A stretch of DNA of 42,243 bases from Facilibium subflavum (GTDB lineage Bacteria > Pseudomonadota > Gammaproteobacteria > Francisellales > Francisellaceae): NCBI RefSeq assembly GCF_003574485.1, contig NZ_QLIT01000007.1, positions 1 through 42,243 on the forward strand, read 5' to 3'. This document shows, in pieces, positions 17,701-25,595 of the stretch (the first letter of the stretch is position 1; every line of letters starts with the position of its first letter). A program made the position numbers and the translations under genes. The notes under the pieces are model-generated. The model saw only the letters and a program-made list of their open reading frames with translations, did not search any database and was not told the DNA's origin.

Positions 17701-18238
17701 ATTCTTCTTCGTTATCCAGACCAATGCGTTGCAGTTCAATAAAGAAATTCCCCTGCCCACATAAATCAATATAGCTTTGCGCTATTTTTTTCGCTGTATT
17801 TATTTCACCAGATAAAAGCGCATGGCCAAGTTCACCTGCCAAAGCACCACTTAAAATAAAAACCTCACTTAAATCAACCTCTGTAAGCCAATCTTTAGGT
17901 AATGCAGGAATCCCATGCCAGCGTTTGGCTTCAAGATACCCTTTAGATATTAACTGAACAATTGACTGATACCCTTTGTTTGTTTTTGCAAGCAGTGTTA
18001 GCTGGTAGTGTTTCTCTTTAACATCGACCAAGAGATCACAGCCAAATATTGGTTTGACCCCTTGCGCAAGCGCTGATTTATAAAACTTAATTGCCGCAAA
18101 CATATTACACATATCAGTCAAAGCAACCGCAGGAATCTCACGCTGATAACACGATTTTAGTAGTGGTTTTAGGCGCACGATACTATCCATCAGCGAGTAT
18201 TCACTATGAACGCTTAAATGCGCAAAACGAATCGACAT
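14777..18238 (-). CDS. dnaE: DNA polymerase III alpha subunit
   Basis: Catalytic subunit of the replicative polymerase. The N-terminal PHP domain starts with RFAHLSVHSEYSLMDS and LTDMCNMF. The polymerase core has GPGRGSGAGS and PDFDIDFCMDGRDR; the two acidic residues of FDID are the metal ligands equivalent to E. coli D401/D403. KFDFLGLRNL carries the third. The tail contains helix-hairpin-helix and OB-fold regions. ATGs at 18259 and 18256 are in frame, but the ATG at 18238 gives MSIRFAHL, matching the family start, and follows a GA-rich stretch; the product is then 1153 residues (1160 from the longer start; E. coli 1160). It stands alone, not in the lpxB-rnhB-accA neighbourhood usual in enterics. 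Confidence 0.96.
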   Translation of the reverse strand: MSIRFAHLSVHSEYSLMDSIVRLKPLLKSCYQREIPAVALTDMCNMFAAIKFYKSALAQGVKPIFGCDLLVDVKEKHYQLTLLAKTNKGYQSIVQLISKGYLEAKRWHGIPALPKDWLTEVDLSEVFILSGALAGELGHALLSGEINTAKKIAQSYIDLCGQGNFFIELQRIGLDNEEEYITLASQLAASEQIPLVATNNVRFLDADDYDDHEVRVGIYEGYTLLDETRKSQYTAQQYLRSADEMCQLFADIPESLDNSVYIAENCNVTFTLGNAVLPKFDIPDGMTEEAYFSKVSYEGLNKRFDLLLMGKSDKEQQQIRQSYQARLQKEIDVICQMGFPGYFLIVADFIQWSKDHDIPVGPGRGSGAGSLVAYALGITDINPIPYGLLFERFLNPERVSMPDFDIDFCMDGRDRVIEYVAQKYGDQSVSQIITYGSMAAKAVVRDVGRVLGQPYGFVDKIAKLIPNDLGIKLDDATCEGTPLYAFAKEDDTVADILQTAKKLEGLTRSVGKHAAGVVISPSKVTDFSPVYCEEGSTQLVTQFDKKDVEEVGLVKFDFLGLRNLTIINNALKIVNKQRMQEGQSELDIDLIPMDDQKTFVLLQKAETTGVFQLESRGMKELIKRLRPDCFEDIIALVALYRPGPLGSGMVDDFVNCKHGRQKVVFPHPSLEGILKETYGTILYQEQVMQIAQVLANYSLGQADLLRRAMGKKIPEEMAKQRESFEKGASENGIDVKLASSIFDLMEEFAKYGFNKSHSAAYALVSYQTAYLKAHYPEAFMAAVLSSDMDNTDKVVNFINECKKIGVVLLLPDINTSQYDFTVNKEAQIVYGLGAIKGVGHSAIDMILLERQQNGAFQDLYDFCARVDLRKVNKRVCEALVFSGAMDGFNQERESLIAQLDDAMKSAEQVEKMQNSGQMDLFGFGDSVAHKPAPLPLESIQKWSNKQKLIYEKSVLGLSLSGHLIDEDRFWLKKLNITPLNQITPTRRKESIVLAGIVVSITQRKTKSGNLMGVLQIDDGNERLELVVFSELFDRVKPLLKVDETIIVEGEASIDAYNDQLRINALEIQAIQQYIDTHIKGLCFKLPLEKASTVYRLLSDCTQKNHNEKTIRIKFEMPGYEVDLLSETVPCSIYKLVSLCHDEPVKSFHLSLIH

Positions 18239-18520
18239 ATTCTTTTCTTTACCCATCATTCTATAAGGCCATAGTTTAACACCAGCTCAAGTGAAATATA
18301 ACCAGACATCATAAAATAATTGCTTTTACCTGCGTCATTCTATCTTGTACTATGAGATGAATAACTGGAGTTACGCATTTTCAGGGATTTATTGTGCAAG
18401 AAAACGCTTTACAAAAACAATGACACTTAAAATCAATAAGTTCCCACTAATCCTTGGGGTTATATGCAAACTTTGCCATCCGTGCTTGGCAAGCGTAGCC
18501 GTTACTAGAAGTGTGCATCA

Positions 18521-18550
18521 ACGTCATCGTCGCTTGGCGGCGATCCACGT
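18521..18550. repeat. GC-rich palindromic unit, left copy
   Basis: Stem ATCGTCG/CGGCGAT (one G-U) around CTTGG, extended by an outer ACGT/ACGT pair. It shares CGCTTGGCGGC and flanking GTCA/TCCA with the inverted right copy at about 18670-18697, so the two are diverged copies of one REP-like unit. Confidence 0.5.
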
Positions 18551-18670
18551 GGCAATCATAAGTAACTAAGACAGTAATGGCCAAAACCAAAAGCTATCTT
18601 TTAGGTTTTCTGTAATTGGATCAGCCTTTGCATACGGCCCCAACCATTATTGCTAAGGAACAAATCTTGC

Positions 18671-18697
18671 ATGGACAGCCGCCAAGCGGCTGTGACG
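18671..18697. repeat. GC-rich palindromic unit, right (inverted) copy
   Basis: Perfect 8-bp stem ACAGCCGC/GCGGCTGT (18675-18682, 18686-18693) with a CAA loop. Read on the minus strand it matches the left copy. No T-run follows on either side, so it is not a normal terminator. Confidence 0.5.
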
Positions 18698-18732
18698 GAT
18701 GAGGTGATATACAAAAATAGCAAAGTGCGTAA

Positions 18733-19752
18733 CTATTGTGAATAAGGCAAATCAATAGATGCATACTTTGTTTTAAACTTTGGTTTCACCGCCAACCGCC
18801 AGCACATTGCAAACTCAGATAAGCTCTCATATGCTTCTAACACTTCATCAATATAGCGCATTACTTGAGGCAAATAGGCAAGATAACTTTGATTATGATT
18901 TTGCAAATACTGCCTTGTGAAAATACCCAGACACTTCATATGACGCTGAAGTCCCATCAAATCAAACCAGCGTTTAAAGTCTTCAAACTCAATATCATTA
19001 GCAATAATAGCCATTTTTTTAGCCTGATGGTATTGGGCTATTAAATGCTTTTGTATAACAGGCTTAGGCAGCTCAATGTAGCAGTCTTTTAAAATTGAAA
19101 CCAAGTCATAAGTTAATGGCCCACTGACTGCATCCTGAAAATCAATTAAACCAAACTGCTGCCCCAGACACATAATATTCTTTGCATGAAAATCGCGATA
19201 TACAAAAACAGATGGCTGGCTTACTGCATTGTTAACTAATAATTGTCTGCACCATTGATAGCCTGGAAGAATATCCTGAAGAATATTACCATCAATTCCG
19301 AGCCACTGGAAAAACCAGCTTTTCATTAAATCAATTTCACTTGCCAGTTTACTGGCTTGGTACTCAGGTACAAGTGAATGATCAATTTGCCAAAAACAGC
19401 TGATCAATGCCAGTACTTGATCATATATCTTAAAATCTTTTGACTGGCTAATATAATGAAACAATTGCTGGTCACCAAAATCATCCAGCAGTAAAAAACC
19501 TAGCTGCTGTTCATATGCATAACATTCAGGCGTGTTTAGCTGAAAAAAACGCAGCAATCGTGTCAGACGAAAAAAAATGTCAGGCTTTTCTTTTTTTGGC
19601 GGTGCATCCATCACAATATAGCTTTTATTATCAATATACACCCGATAATACTGTCGAAAACTTGCATCTTGCACCAGTGGCACCAGCTGGCCATTAAACC
19701 CTGGAAACTCGCTTTTTAACCAGGTAACAATTTGTAAAAATCTTGACTCCAT
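18733..19752 (-). CDS. amgK: N-acetylmuramate/N-acetylglucosamine kinase AmgK (APH-fold phosphotransferase)
   Basis: AmgK phosphorylates MurNAc or GlcNAc at the anomeric carbon in the peptidoglycan-recycling route that bypasses de novo UDP-MurNAc synthesis. The 339 residues show the APH fold: FVYRDFHAKN with catalytic D187 and N192, LIDFQDAVSGPLTYDLVS with metal-binding D204, then DCYIELP. These are typical of the AmgK family. It is divergent from lptD, as in pseudomonads, where amgK and murU lie next to lptD. Here the nucleotidyltransferase gene murU is not adjacent, so whether the bypass is complete cannot be told. The stop codon is overlapped by the inverted repeat of the miniature element. 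Confidence 0.85.
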   Translation of the reverse strand: MESRFLQIVTWLKSEFPGFNGQLVPLVQDASFRQYYRVYIDNKSYIVMDAPPKKEKPDIFFRLTRLLRFFQLNTPECYAYEQQLGFLLLDDFGDQQLFHYISQSKDFKIYDQVLALISCFWQIDHSLVPEYQASKLASEIDLMKSWFFQWLGIDGNILQDILPGYQWCRQLLVNNAVSQPSVFVYRDFHAKNIMCLGQQFGLIDFQDAVSGPLTYDLVSILKDCYIELPKPVIQKHLIAQYHQAKKMAIIANDIEFEDFKRWFDLMGLQRHMKCLGIFTRQYLQNHNQSYLAYLPQVMRYIDEVLEAYESLSEFAMCWRLAVKPKFKTKYASIDLPYSQ

Positions 19753-19818
19753 AAACTTTTTCCTAGAATTATACCGCCAACACGATAGAATAGCAGTAGA
19801 TCAATAGAGATTAAAGCA

Positions 19819-19832
19819 AAGCTTGCAAGCTT
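19819..19832. promoter_or_regulatory. 14-bp perfect palindrome in the amgK-lptD divergent gap
   Basis: AAGCTTGCAAGCTT is a perfect palindrome 36 bases before the lptD ATG, in the 115-bp gap that must hold both promoters. It could be an operator. No regulator is suggested by the sequence, and a palindrome of this length may arise by chance. Confidence 0.25.
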
Positions 19833-19867
19833 AAACGCATAACAAAACCGAAAAGCTACTGACTGAC

Positions 19868-22486
19868 ATGATAAAAAAACACTTTAACAAAAGACTGCTT
19901 CCTTTGGTAATCATCTGCTCAATTCCAGGAGTCAGCATTGGTAAAATCACAATAGAAAACCCCCTACAAAAATCATGGAAATGCACCATTAAGGATAATC
20001 AGTGGTCATGCTTTGAAATTGGTAATAAAACACAGGATCTATTTAAAAAGAACATTCTTCCGAAAGAAAAAACGCAAATCATTGCAGATGCCTTGAACTG
20101 GGTACCTACCGCCGACCCAGATAATATTTGTGGTGGGTATTACTATCAATACCCTATCATTCCAAACCCAAGTAAAGATCCTGTCATAAAAGCACAACAA
20201 GGTCAGTACTCCCAAAGTGGGACAATTATTGCCCAAGGTACGGTAGAAGTGAAAAAAGGCAATCAATATCTATCTGCAGATAAGGCGGTATTGCAAAAGA
20301 CCGACAATTCACAGAAGGTAGATAAAATTGATTTATCTGGCAATGTTAATTTAAGCCAGCCAGGGCAGCTTGCCATAAGTAAAAAAGGGACGGCAAATAT
20401 AAACAATAATACCGCCGTTTTTGATGACACCTACTATTTAATTCGTGTTCGTGAGAAGCCCGGTGGCGATATGACAAATGTGTTAGCTGCTTCTACAGAG
20501 CAGCAGAAAAATTTCACAGGATTTGCGCATGGTCATGCCGACCAGGTGATTCAAAAAAGTAAAACGAATTATGTTCTAAAAGATGCAACTTATGCAACTT
20601 CAAGTCCATATGATGATGATTGGCAAATATCGGCAACAACGTTAGATCTTGATAGACAATCAGGATTGGGAAGCGTTTATAATATGCTTTTTTATGTCAA
20701 AGGAATGCCAATTCTCTACTGGCCTTATCTTAATTTCCCGATCGATAACCGCCGTAAAACAGGCTTTTTGTACCCTATTATCGGCTATAACAGCAATTCT
20801 GGTTATTACCTTTCAACACCTTTTTACTGGAACATAGCGCCAAACTATGACTTCCTGCTGACGCCTACTGTTTATAATCACCGCGGTATTTTATTTGATG
20901 GAAATTTCCGTTTTTTAACACAAACACAACAAGGTAATATTGAAGCACAATACATGCCACATGACCGTCGAGACAATATGGAGCGAAAAGCGTTATCGAT
21001 TCAGGATACCGGCACTTATGGCAGAAACTGGCAAAGCCTTTTAAATTACCAGTACATTGGCGATAAAGACTTTTATAATGACTTTGATAACAACGATATG
21101 GGGCTTTCTACCCAAACCCTACTTAATCGTGAGTTCCAAGTAAGTTATAACAACCCACACTGGAAGGCTGACACAACGCTTCAGGCTTATGATGTCATCG
21201 ATGATACGATGTATTTAGCTAACAGACCTTACTGGATGATGCCACAAATAAACCTTAACGCCAATTATCCAAGCGTGCTGTCTCATATGAATTTTGCCTG
21301 GGCAAACCAGTATACTTATTTTTATAAACCAAGCCTTGATGGGGTATCACAAGTACAAGGCCAAAGGCTTTATAGCGCACCTGAAATAAGCTTTCCCATA
21401 CAAAAAAGCTGGGGATTTTTCACGCCTTCCTTAACAATGACAGAAACCGCCTATGCCTTGCAAAACAGAAGTCAAACATCTGCAAGTAAGTTTAGTCAGA
21501 ATGAATACCCAGAGCAAAATATCGTTCGCAGCTTGCCAATCATCAATGTGGATACAGGGCTATATTTTGACCGAAGCTTTAACTGGAACAATCATGCCTA
21601 CACGCAAACCTTAGAACCACGGCTATTTTATACCTATATTCCTTATCAAAACCAAAGCAATATCCCACTGTTTGATACCTCGATGAGTAACTTCTCTTAT
21701 GCCTCATTGTTCCAGACAAATATGTTTACAGGCTTTGATCGAATTAATAATGCCAATCAGCTATCCTATGCGCTGCAAACTTCTATTAATGATGCAAAAA
21801 CAGGACAAAATATTTTAAGCACAGGTATTGGTCAAATCGCTTATTTTGCGGATAGAAAGGTTTCACTTTGCTCAGGTACCGATCAAAACTGCACAGGCAG
21901 CAGCAATCAAGTTCCTTTTTACGATGCTAATTTCTCTGATGTCGCAGGCTTTTTTAACTATCAGTTTCTGCCCCACTGGACACTGATGACTGATGCAACC
22001 TATAACCCAAATAATAATAATGTCGACTCACAAAGTTATCAGATTCAATATAAACCAGATAACATGCATATTTTTAATATTGGTTATCAGAATATCAAAA
22101 ATAACTATGCATCACTGACACCAGCACAAATCCAGGCAGGTGATTTACCGGATAATCTATCCCAAATCACCTTTTCATCCTTATGGAAGCTGTCCCCGCA
22201 CTGGTCAGTTGCAGGGCTTTGGAGTTATGCATTTAACACCAGACACACGATTAATATGTTTGCAGGAATCCAATATGATGCCTGCAGCTGGGCAATTCGC
22301 TTTTTGGCACAGCGCTATGTCGATTCTTCAAGTGATCCAAACAATCCATCTACGATCACAGGCCCACTTAACAATGCTTATATTATCCAGTTTGAACTCA
22401 AAGGCTTAGGTGGCAGTAGTGCAAGCTCTTTAGGCCAACGACTGGATATGATTAATGGTTACACGCCTGATTCCGGTTTTAATTAA
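19868..22486 (+). CDS. lptD: LPS-assembly outer-membrane protein LptD
   Basis: LptD with LptE inserts lipopolysaccharide into the outer leaflet. The 872 residues begin with a basic, hydrophobic signal peptide (KKHFNKRLLPLVIICSIPG). An N-terminal jellyroll (OstA-like) domain at about 100-230 follows (QGQYSQSGTIIAQGTVEVKK), then the large barrel domain from about 260, with TLDLDRQSGLG and LYWPYLNFPIDNRRKTGFLY typical of the family. Cysteines occur at C39, C48 and about C88; the C-terminal site is YDACSWAIRF with a single C806 where E. coli has adjacent C724-C725. It is divergent from amgK and followed by surA, the classical lptD-surA pair. Confidence 0.95.
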   Translation: MIKKHFNKRLLPLVIICSIPGVSIGKITIENPLQKSWKCTIKDNQWSCFEIGNKTQDLFKKNILPKEKTQIIADALNWVPTADPDNICGGYYYQYPIIPNPSKDPVIKAQQGQYSQSGTIIAQGTVEVKKGNQYLSADKAVLQKTDNSQKVDKIDLSGNVNLSQPGQLAISKKGTANINNNTAVFDDTYYLIRVREKPGGDMTNVLAASTEQQKNFTGFAHGHADQVIQKSKTNYVLKDATYATSSPYDDDWQISATTLDLDRQSGLGSVYNMLFYVKGMPILYWPYLNFPIDNRRKTGFLYPIIGYNSNSGYYLSTPFYWNIAPNYDFLLTPTVYNHRGILFDGNFRFLTQTQQGNIEAQYMPHDRRDNMERKALSIQDTGTYGRNWQSLLNYQYIGDKDFYNDFDNNDMGLSTQTLLNREFQVSYNNPHWKADTTLQAYDVIDDTMYLANRPYWMMPQINLNANYPSVLSHMNFAWANQYTYFYKPSLDGVSQVQGQRLYSAPEISFPIQKSWGFFTPSLTMTETAYALQNRSQTSASKFSQNEYPEQNIVRSLPIINVDTGLYFDRSFNWNNHAYTQTLEPRLFYTYIPYQNQSNIPLFDTSMSNFSYASLFQTNMFTGFDRINNANQLSYALQTSINDAKTGQNILSTGIGQIAYFADRKVSLCSGTDQNCTGSSNQVPFYDANFSDVAGFFNYQFLPHWTLMTDATYNPNNNNVDSQSYQIQYKPDNMHIFNIGYQNIKNNYASLTPAQIQAGDLPDNLSQITFSSLWKLSPHWSVAGLWSYAFNTRHTINMFAGIQYDACSWAIRFLAQRYVDSSSDPNNPSTITGPLNNAYIIQFELKGLGGSSASSLGQRLDMINGYTPDSGFN

Positions 22487-22564
22487 TCAACCAGTAAATC
22501 AACGCAATAAATTCTGTAAAATGGCATGCTGTACGTATATAATGCCTTATAGTTAAACAAATCA

Positions 22565-23983
22565 ATGAGCTTATTCATGCGTTTTAAAAAAACTCTTGCT
22601 TTAGCATTATGTATGACCTCAAGTCTTGCTTTTGCAACGTTGAATTTTTCAGAAATCACTAATCAAAACCAAAACACACCACCATCACTGCTGCAAAAAC
22701 CTCAAGCATCGGCAGCACAAAATACACAGCCACCAAAAGGCAAGCATCTGATCAATGAAATTGTTGCGGTTGTTAATGATCAGCCAATCACACTAGATCA
22801 ACTTAATGCAGAAGTAATTAAAAGCAAAGCACAAATACAAATGCAGCCAAATGTATCAATGCCTGACACATTAACATTACAACGCCAGGTATTGCAGCAG
22901 TTAATTAACCAGACTATTGCGCTTCAAATGGCAAAACGCCAGGGAATTAGTGTTCCAGCTAGCGAAGTTAATGCAACTATTGATGAGATCCTTGCACAAA
23001 ATGGGATTACTATGGATAGTCTAAAGCAAAAACTAAAGGCATCAGGACTTGATTTTGAAGACTACTTTAAAACCATGCAAGATCAACTGATGATTAATAA
23101 ACTACAACAGCGTGCTATTGCAGGGAAAATCTATATTCCCCCAGCAGAAATAGATAAATATATCGCCAAGCACTTTACCAACAAAAACACTCAGTATCAG
23201 GTACAGAACATTCTATTGCCTTTGGGTAGCGATACTGACCAGAGCACTGAAAAAGCGGCCATTCAAAAAGCAAAAGACATTATTGATGAAATCAAATCAA
23301 ACAAACTGACATTTAGTGAGGCGGCGCAAAAATACTCAAAAAGCACTAATGCTTCAAGTGGCGGCTTACTTGGCTGGAAGACACTTGATCAGTTACCAGG
23401 CATCTATGCCAAAGCCGTTGAAAACATGAAAAAGGGCCAGATTTCTGCGCCGTTTGTCGCCAATAATGGTGTGCAAATCGTCCGCCTTGTTGATATAAAA
23501 ATACCAAAAAGCGCAAAGCACTTTGTTGAACAATATAAAGTCAGACAAATTGTGATTGATACAACACCTATTATTGATGATTCACAAGCAAAGGCAAAAT
23601 TACTGCGTATTGTTAATGCGATTAAAAACGGACAATCATTTGCAAATTTGGCAAAGTCAAACTCAGACAATCACGACAATGCTGATCAAGGTGGCAGCAT
23701 GGGATGGGTAAGTTTAGATGGCTTACCTGGCAAGCTTGCACAAGAAATTAAAAATATCCAGCAAAACACAGTCTCTCAACCATTTAAAGTCGGTAATAGC
23801 TGGCAGATTATTGAAGTCACCGGAAAACGCCAAAAAGACAATACCAAAGAATTTCAAAAAACCCAAGCGCTTAATGCACTTTTCCAAAACAACGCACAGC
23901 AAGCTGTGAAAACCTGGATGATGTCATTGCGTGATAATGCCTATGTTAAAATTCTTGACCCAAAACTGGAACTACCAAAGTGA
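22565..23983 (+). CDS. surA: Periplasmic chaperone / peptidyl-prolyl isomerase SurA
   Basis: SurA escorts outer-membrane proteins such as LptD to the Bam complex. The 472 residues have a signal peptide (RFKKTLALALCMTSSLAFA), a SurA N-domain (INEIVAVVNDQPITLDQLNA) and two parvulin domains. The first spans about 210-315 (QNILLPLG, SGGLLGWKTLDQLPG); the second about 325-425 (VRQIVIDT, DQGGSMGWVSLDGLPG). A C-terminal helix follows. The start may be ATG 22565 or ATG 22577; neither has a clear ribosome-binding site. The stop overlaps the GTG start of rsmA by four bases, giving translational coupling. It is slightly longer than E. coli SurA (428), mainly through a Gln/Pro-rich stretch after the signal peptide. 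Confidence 0.95.
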   Translation: MSLFMRFKKTLALALCMTSSLAFATLNFSEITNQNQNTPPSLLQKPQASAAQNTQPPKGKHLINEIVAVVNDQPITLDQLNAEVIKSKAQIQMQPNVSMPDTLTLQRQVLQQLINQTIALQMAKRQGISVPASEVNATIDEILAQNGITMDSLKQKLKASGLDFEDYFKTMQDQLMINKLQQRAIAGKIYIPPAEIDKYIAKHFTNKNTQYQVQNILLPLGSDTDQSTEKAAIQKAKDIIDEIKSNKLTFSEAAQKYSKSTNASSGGLLGWKTLDQLPGIYAKAVENMKKGQISAPFVANNGVQIVRLVDIKIPKSAKHFVEQYKVRQIVIDTTPIIDDSQAKAKLLRIVNAIKNGQSFANLAKSNSDNHDNADQGGSMGWVSLDGLPGKLAQEIKNIQQNTVSQPFKVGNSWQIIEVTGKRQKDNTKEFQKTQALNALFQNNAQQAVKTWMMSLRDNAYVKILDPKLELPK

Positions 23984-24768
23984 GTAAAGTGCAACATAAA
24001 GCAAAAAAATCTTTAGGACAAAATTTTCTCAACGATCAAAACATTATTCACAATATTATTTCTAAAGCAAGGATAAAGCCCGATGACCAGGTAATTGAAA
24101 TAGGCCCTGGTCTTGGTGCGCTAACACAACACATCCTGGCGATAACAAAACAACTCACTGTGATTGAGTTTGATCGTGATGTTATCCCGCTTTTACAAGA
24201 AAAATGCCAGGATAAAGGTGATTTACACATTATACATAAAGATGTACTTAAGGTTGATTTTAATACGCTTTATCAAGAAAAGAAAATCAAGTTGATTGGC
24301 AATCTTCCTTATAATATCTCCTCACCCATCTTATTTCACCTGATTGGTTTTAGTCACTTATTTAAAGACATGCACTTTATGCTACAAAAAGAAGTTGTTG
24401 ATCGAATTGTTGCCAGCCCTGGTAATAAAAACTATGGCAGGCTTAGTATTATGCTGCAATACCATTTTGATTGCCAAGGACTTTTTGATGTGCCAGCAAG
24501 TGCTTTTACCCCTGCACCTAAAGTCACCTCAAGAATATTAAGGCTTATTCCTTATGACAAAAAACCCTATATTGCAAACGATTATGCCCTTTTCTCATCT
24601 ATGGTGAAGCAAACCTTTCAACAGCGCAGGAAAACGCTAAGAAATACGCTTAAAAACATGATTAGCGACCCACAACAATTACAAAATGCACCTATTGACT
24701 TAAGCCGTCGCCCAGAAAGCTTAAGTGTGAGTGAGTTTGTTCAACTGACCAACTTCTTTGAGTCGTAA
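23980..24768 (+). CDS. rsmA: 16S rRNA dimethyladenosine transferase RsmA (KsgA)
   Basis: RsmA dimethylates two adjacent adenines in the 3' terminal helix of 16S rRNA. The 262 residues contain KKSLGQNFLNDQNII at the N-terminus, the SAM-binding EIGPGLGALT, and the catalytic NLPYNISSP motif. A C-terminal helical region follows with PAPKVTSRI and KQTFQQRRKTLRNTL, both characteristic. The start is GTG (23980), overlapping the surA stop as GTGA; a second GTG at 23989 would give MQHKAKKS and is also possible. The surA-rsmA-apaH order is as in E. coli, although pdxA is missing between surA and rsmA. Confidence 0.96.
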   Translation: MSKVQHKAKKSLGQNFLNDQNIIHNIISKARIKPDDQVIEIGPGLGALTQHILAITKQLTVIEFDRDVIPLLQEKCQDKGDLHIIHKDVLKVDFNTLYQEKKIKLIGNLPYNISSPILFHLIGFSHLFKDMHFMLQKEVVDRIVASPGNKNYGRLSIMLQYHFDCQGLFDVPASAFTPAPKVTSRILRLIPYDKKPYIANDYALFSSMVKQTFQQRRKTLRNTLKNMISDPQQLQNAPIDLSRRPESLSVSEFVQLTNFFES

Positions 24769-24769
24769 T

Positions 24770-25588
24770 ATGTCAACTTATGTAATCGGTGATGTTCAAG
24801 GCTGTTATGATGAGCTTATGATGCTGCTGGATAAAATTCATTTTCAAGTAGGACAAGATAAGCTTATTTTTGTAGGAGACCTTGTTAATCGAGGGCCAAA
24901 ATCGCTTGAAACACTGCATTTCATTAGAAGCTTGGGCAAATCTGCCAAAATCGTGCTTGGCAACCATGATTTATATTGCATGGCTGTGATTTATGGTTAT
25001 TTGCCCCTTAGAAAAAAAGATGCATTAACTGAGATATTAAATGCGCCAGATAAATTTGAGCTTGCTGACTGGCTACGCCAGCAACGTTTTTTATATCAGC
25101 ATAAAAACCATATCATCACACACGCAGGCATTCCCCCAATCTGGTCAGTTAAAAAAGCGAAAAAACGTGCCAGAGAACTGGAATTTGTCTTGCAAACAGA
25201 TGTCTGCTATAAACTCTTTTTATCCCACCTTTTTGGTAATGAGCCAAGCTTATGGAATAAAAACTTACAGGGCATTAGCCGCTGGCGCTGTATCGCAAAT
25301 TATTTCACCCGTATGCGCATTTGTAATAAAAAAGGTAAAATAGATTTAGACTTTAAAGGTGGTCTAGATAATATCCCTGAAGGATGGGATGCCTGGTTTA
25401 ATATTCCAAATCCAAAATTAAAAGAAAAATATACGCTAATCTTTGGCCACTGGGCTGCACTTAGAGGACAAACAAATAAATCACATATTATTGCAACGGA
25501 CACTGGATGTGTTTGGGGACGACAATTAAGCGCTTACTGTATAGAATCAAAAACATTTCATCGCGTTCAGTCAACATCAAAGGAGTAA
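24770..25588 (+). CDS. apaH: Symmetrical diadenosine tetraphosphatase ApaH
   Basis: ApaH hydrolyses Ap4A to two ADP and also removes Np4 caps from RNA. The 272-residue product starts at ATG 24770, one base after the rsmA stop; a TTG at 24758 in the same frame is less likely because MSTYVIGDVQGC matches the family start. The metallophosphatase motifs are GDVQGCYDEL, GDLVNRGPKSLET and LGNHDLYCMA. FGHWAAL comes later. The first motif has Gln where E. coli has His (GDVHGC), a common ApaH variant. E. coli apaG, normally between rsmA and apaH, is absent here. Confidence 0.95.
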   Translation: MSTYVIGDVQGCYDELMMLLDKIHFQVGQDKLIFVGDLVNRGPKSLETLHFIRSLGKSAKIVLGNHDLYCMAVIYGYLPLRKKDALTEILNAPDKFELADWLRQQRFLYQHKNHIITHAGIPPIWSVKKAKKRARELEFVLQTDVCYKLFLSHLFGNEPSLWNKNLQGISRWRCIANYFTRMRICNKKGKIDLDFKGGLDNIPEGWDAWFNIPNPKLKEKYTLIFGHWAALRGQTNKSHIIATDTGCVWGRQLSAYCIESKTFHRVQSTSKE

Positions 25589-25595
25589 AAACACA

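Larger units (their letters stand above)
18260..18732. other. 473-bp spacer between dnaE and amgK
   Basis: No gene is supported. Most of the spacer is the candidate miniature inverted-repeat element at 18369-18734. The remaining 18260-18368 should carry the dnaE promoter on the minus strand, but no clear -35/-10 pair was identified. Confidence 0.5.
18369..18734. mobile_element. Candidate miniature inverted-repeat element (MITE-like), 366 bp
   Basis: The ends are near-perfect inverted repeats: AGTTACGCATTTT (18369-18381) and AAAGTGCGTAACT (18722-18734), 12 of 13 matching. Inside are further inverted pairs: 18445-18470 with 18627-18652 (20 of 26, core TTGGGG-N3-TATGCAAA), and two GC-rich hairpins sharing CGCTTGGCGGC in opposite orientation (18521-18550 and 18675-18693). 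A central AAAACC-AAAAG/CTTTT-A-GGTTTT hairpin lies at 18583-18609. There is no coding capacity. The right end overlaps the amgK stop codon. No target-site duplication was recognised, so mobility is inferred from architecture only. Confidence 0.5.

Noticed and set aside
18345-18569. 74-codon plus-strand frame upstream of dnaE
   Set aside because: It runs through the inverted-repeat element and its GC-rich hairpin; composition is repeat-driven and no ribosome-binding site is seen.
18675-18693. GC-rich perfect hairpin considered as the terminator of amgK
   Set aside because: It lies just downstream of amgK, but no T-run follows on the minus strand, and an inverted sister copy exists nearby, so a repeat unit is the better reading.
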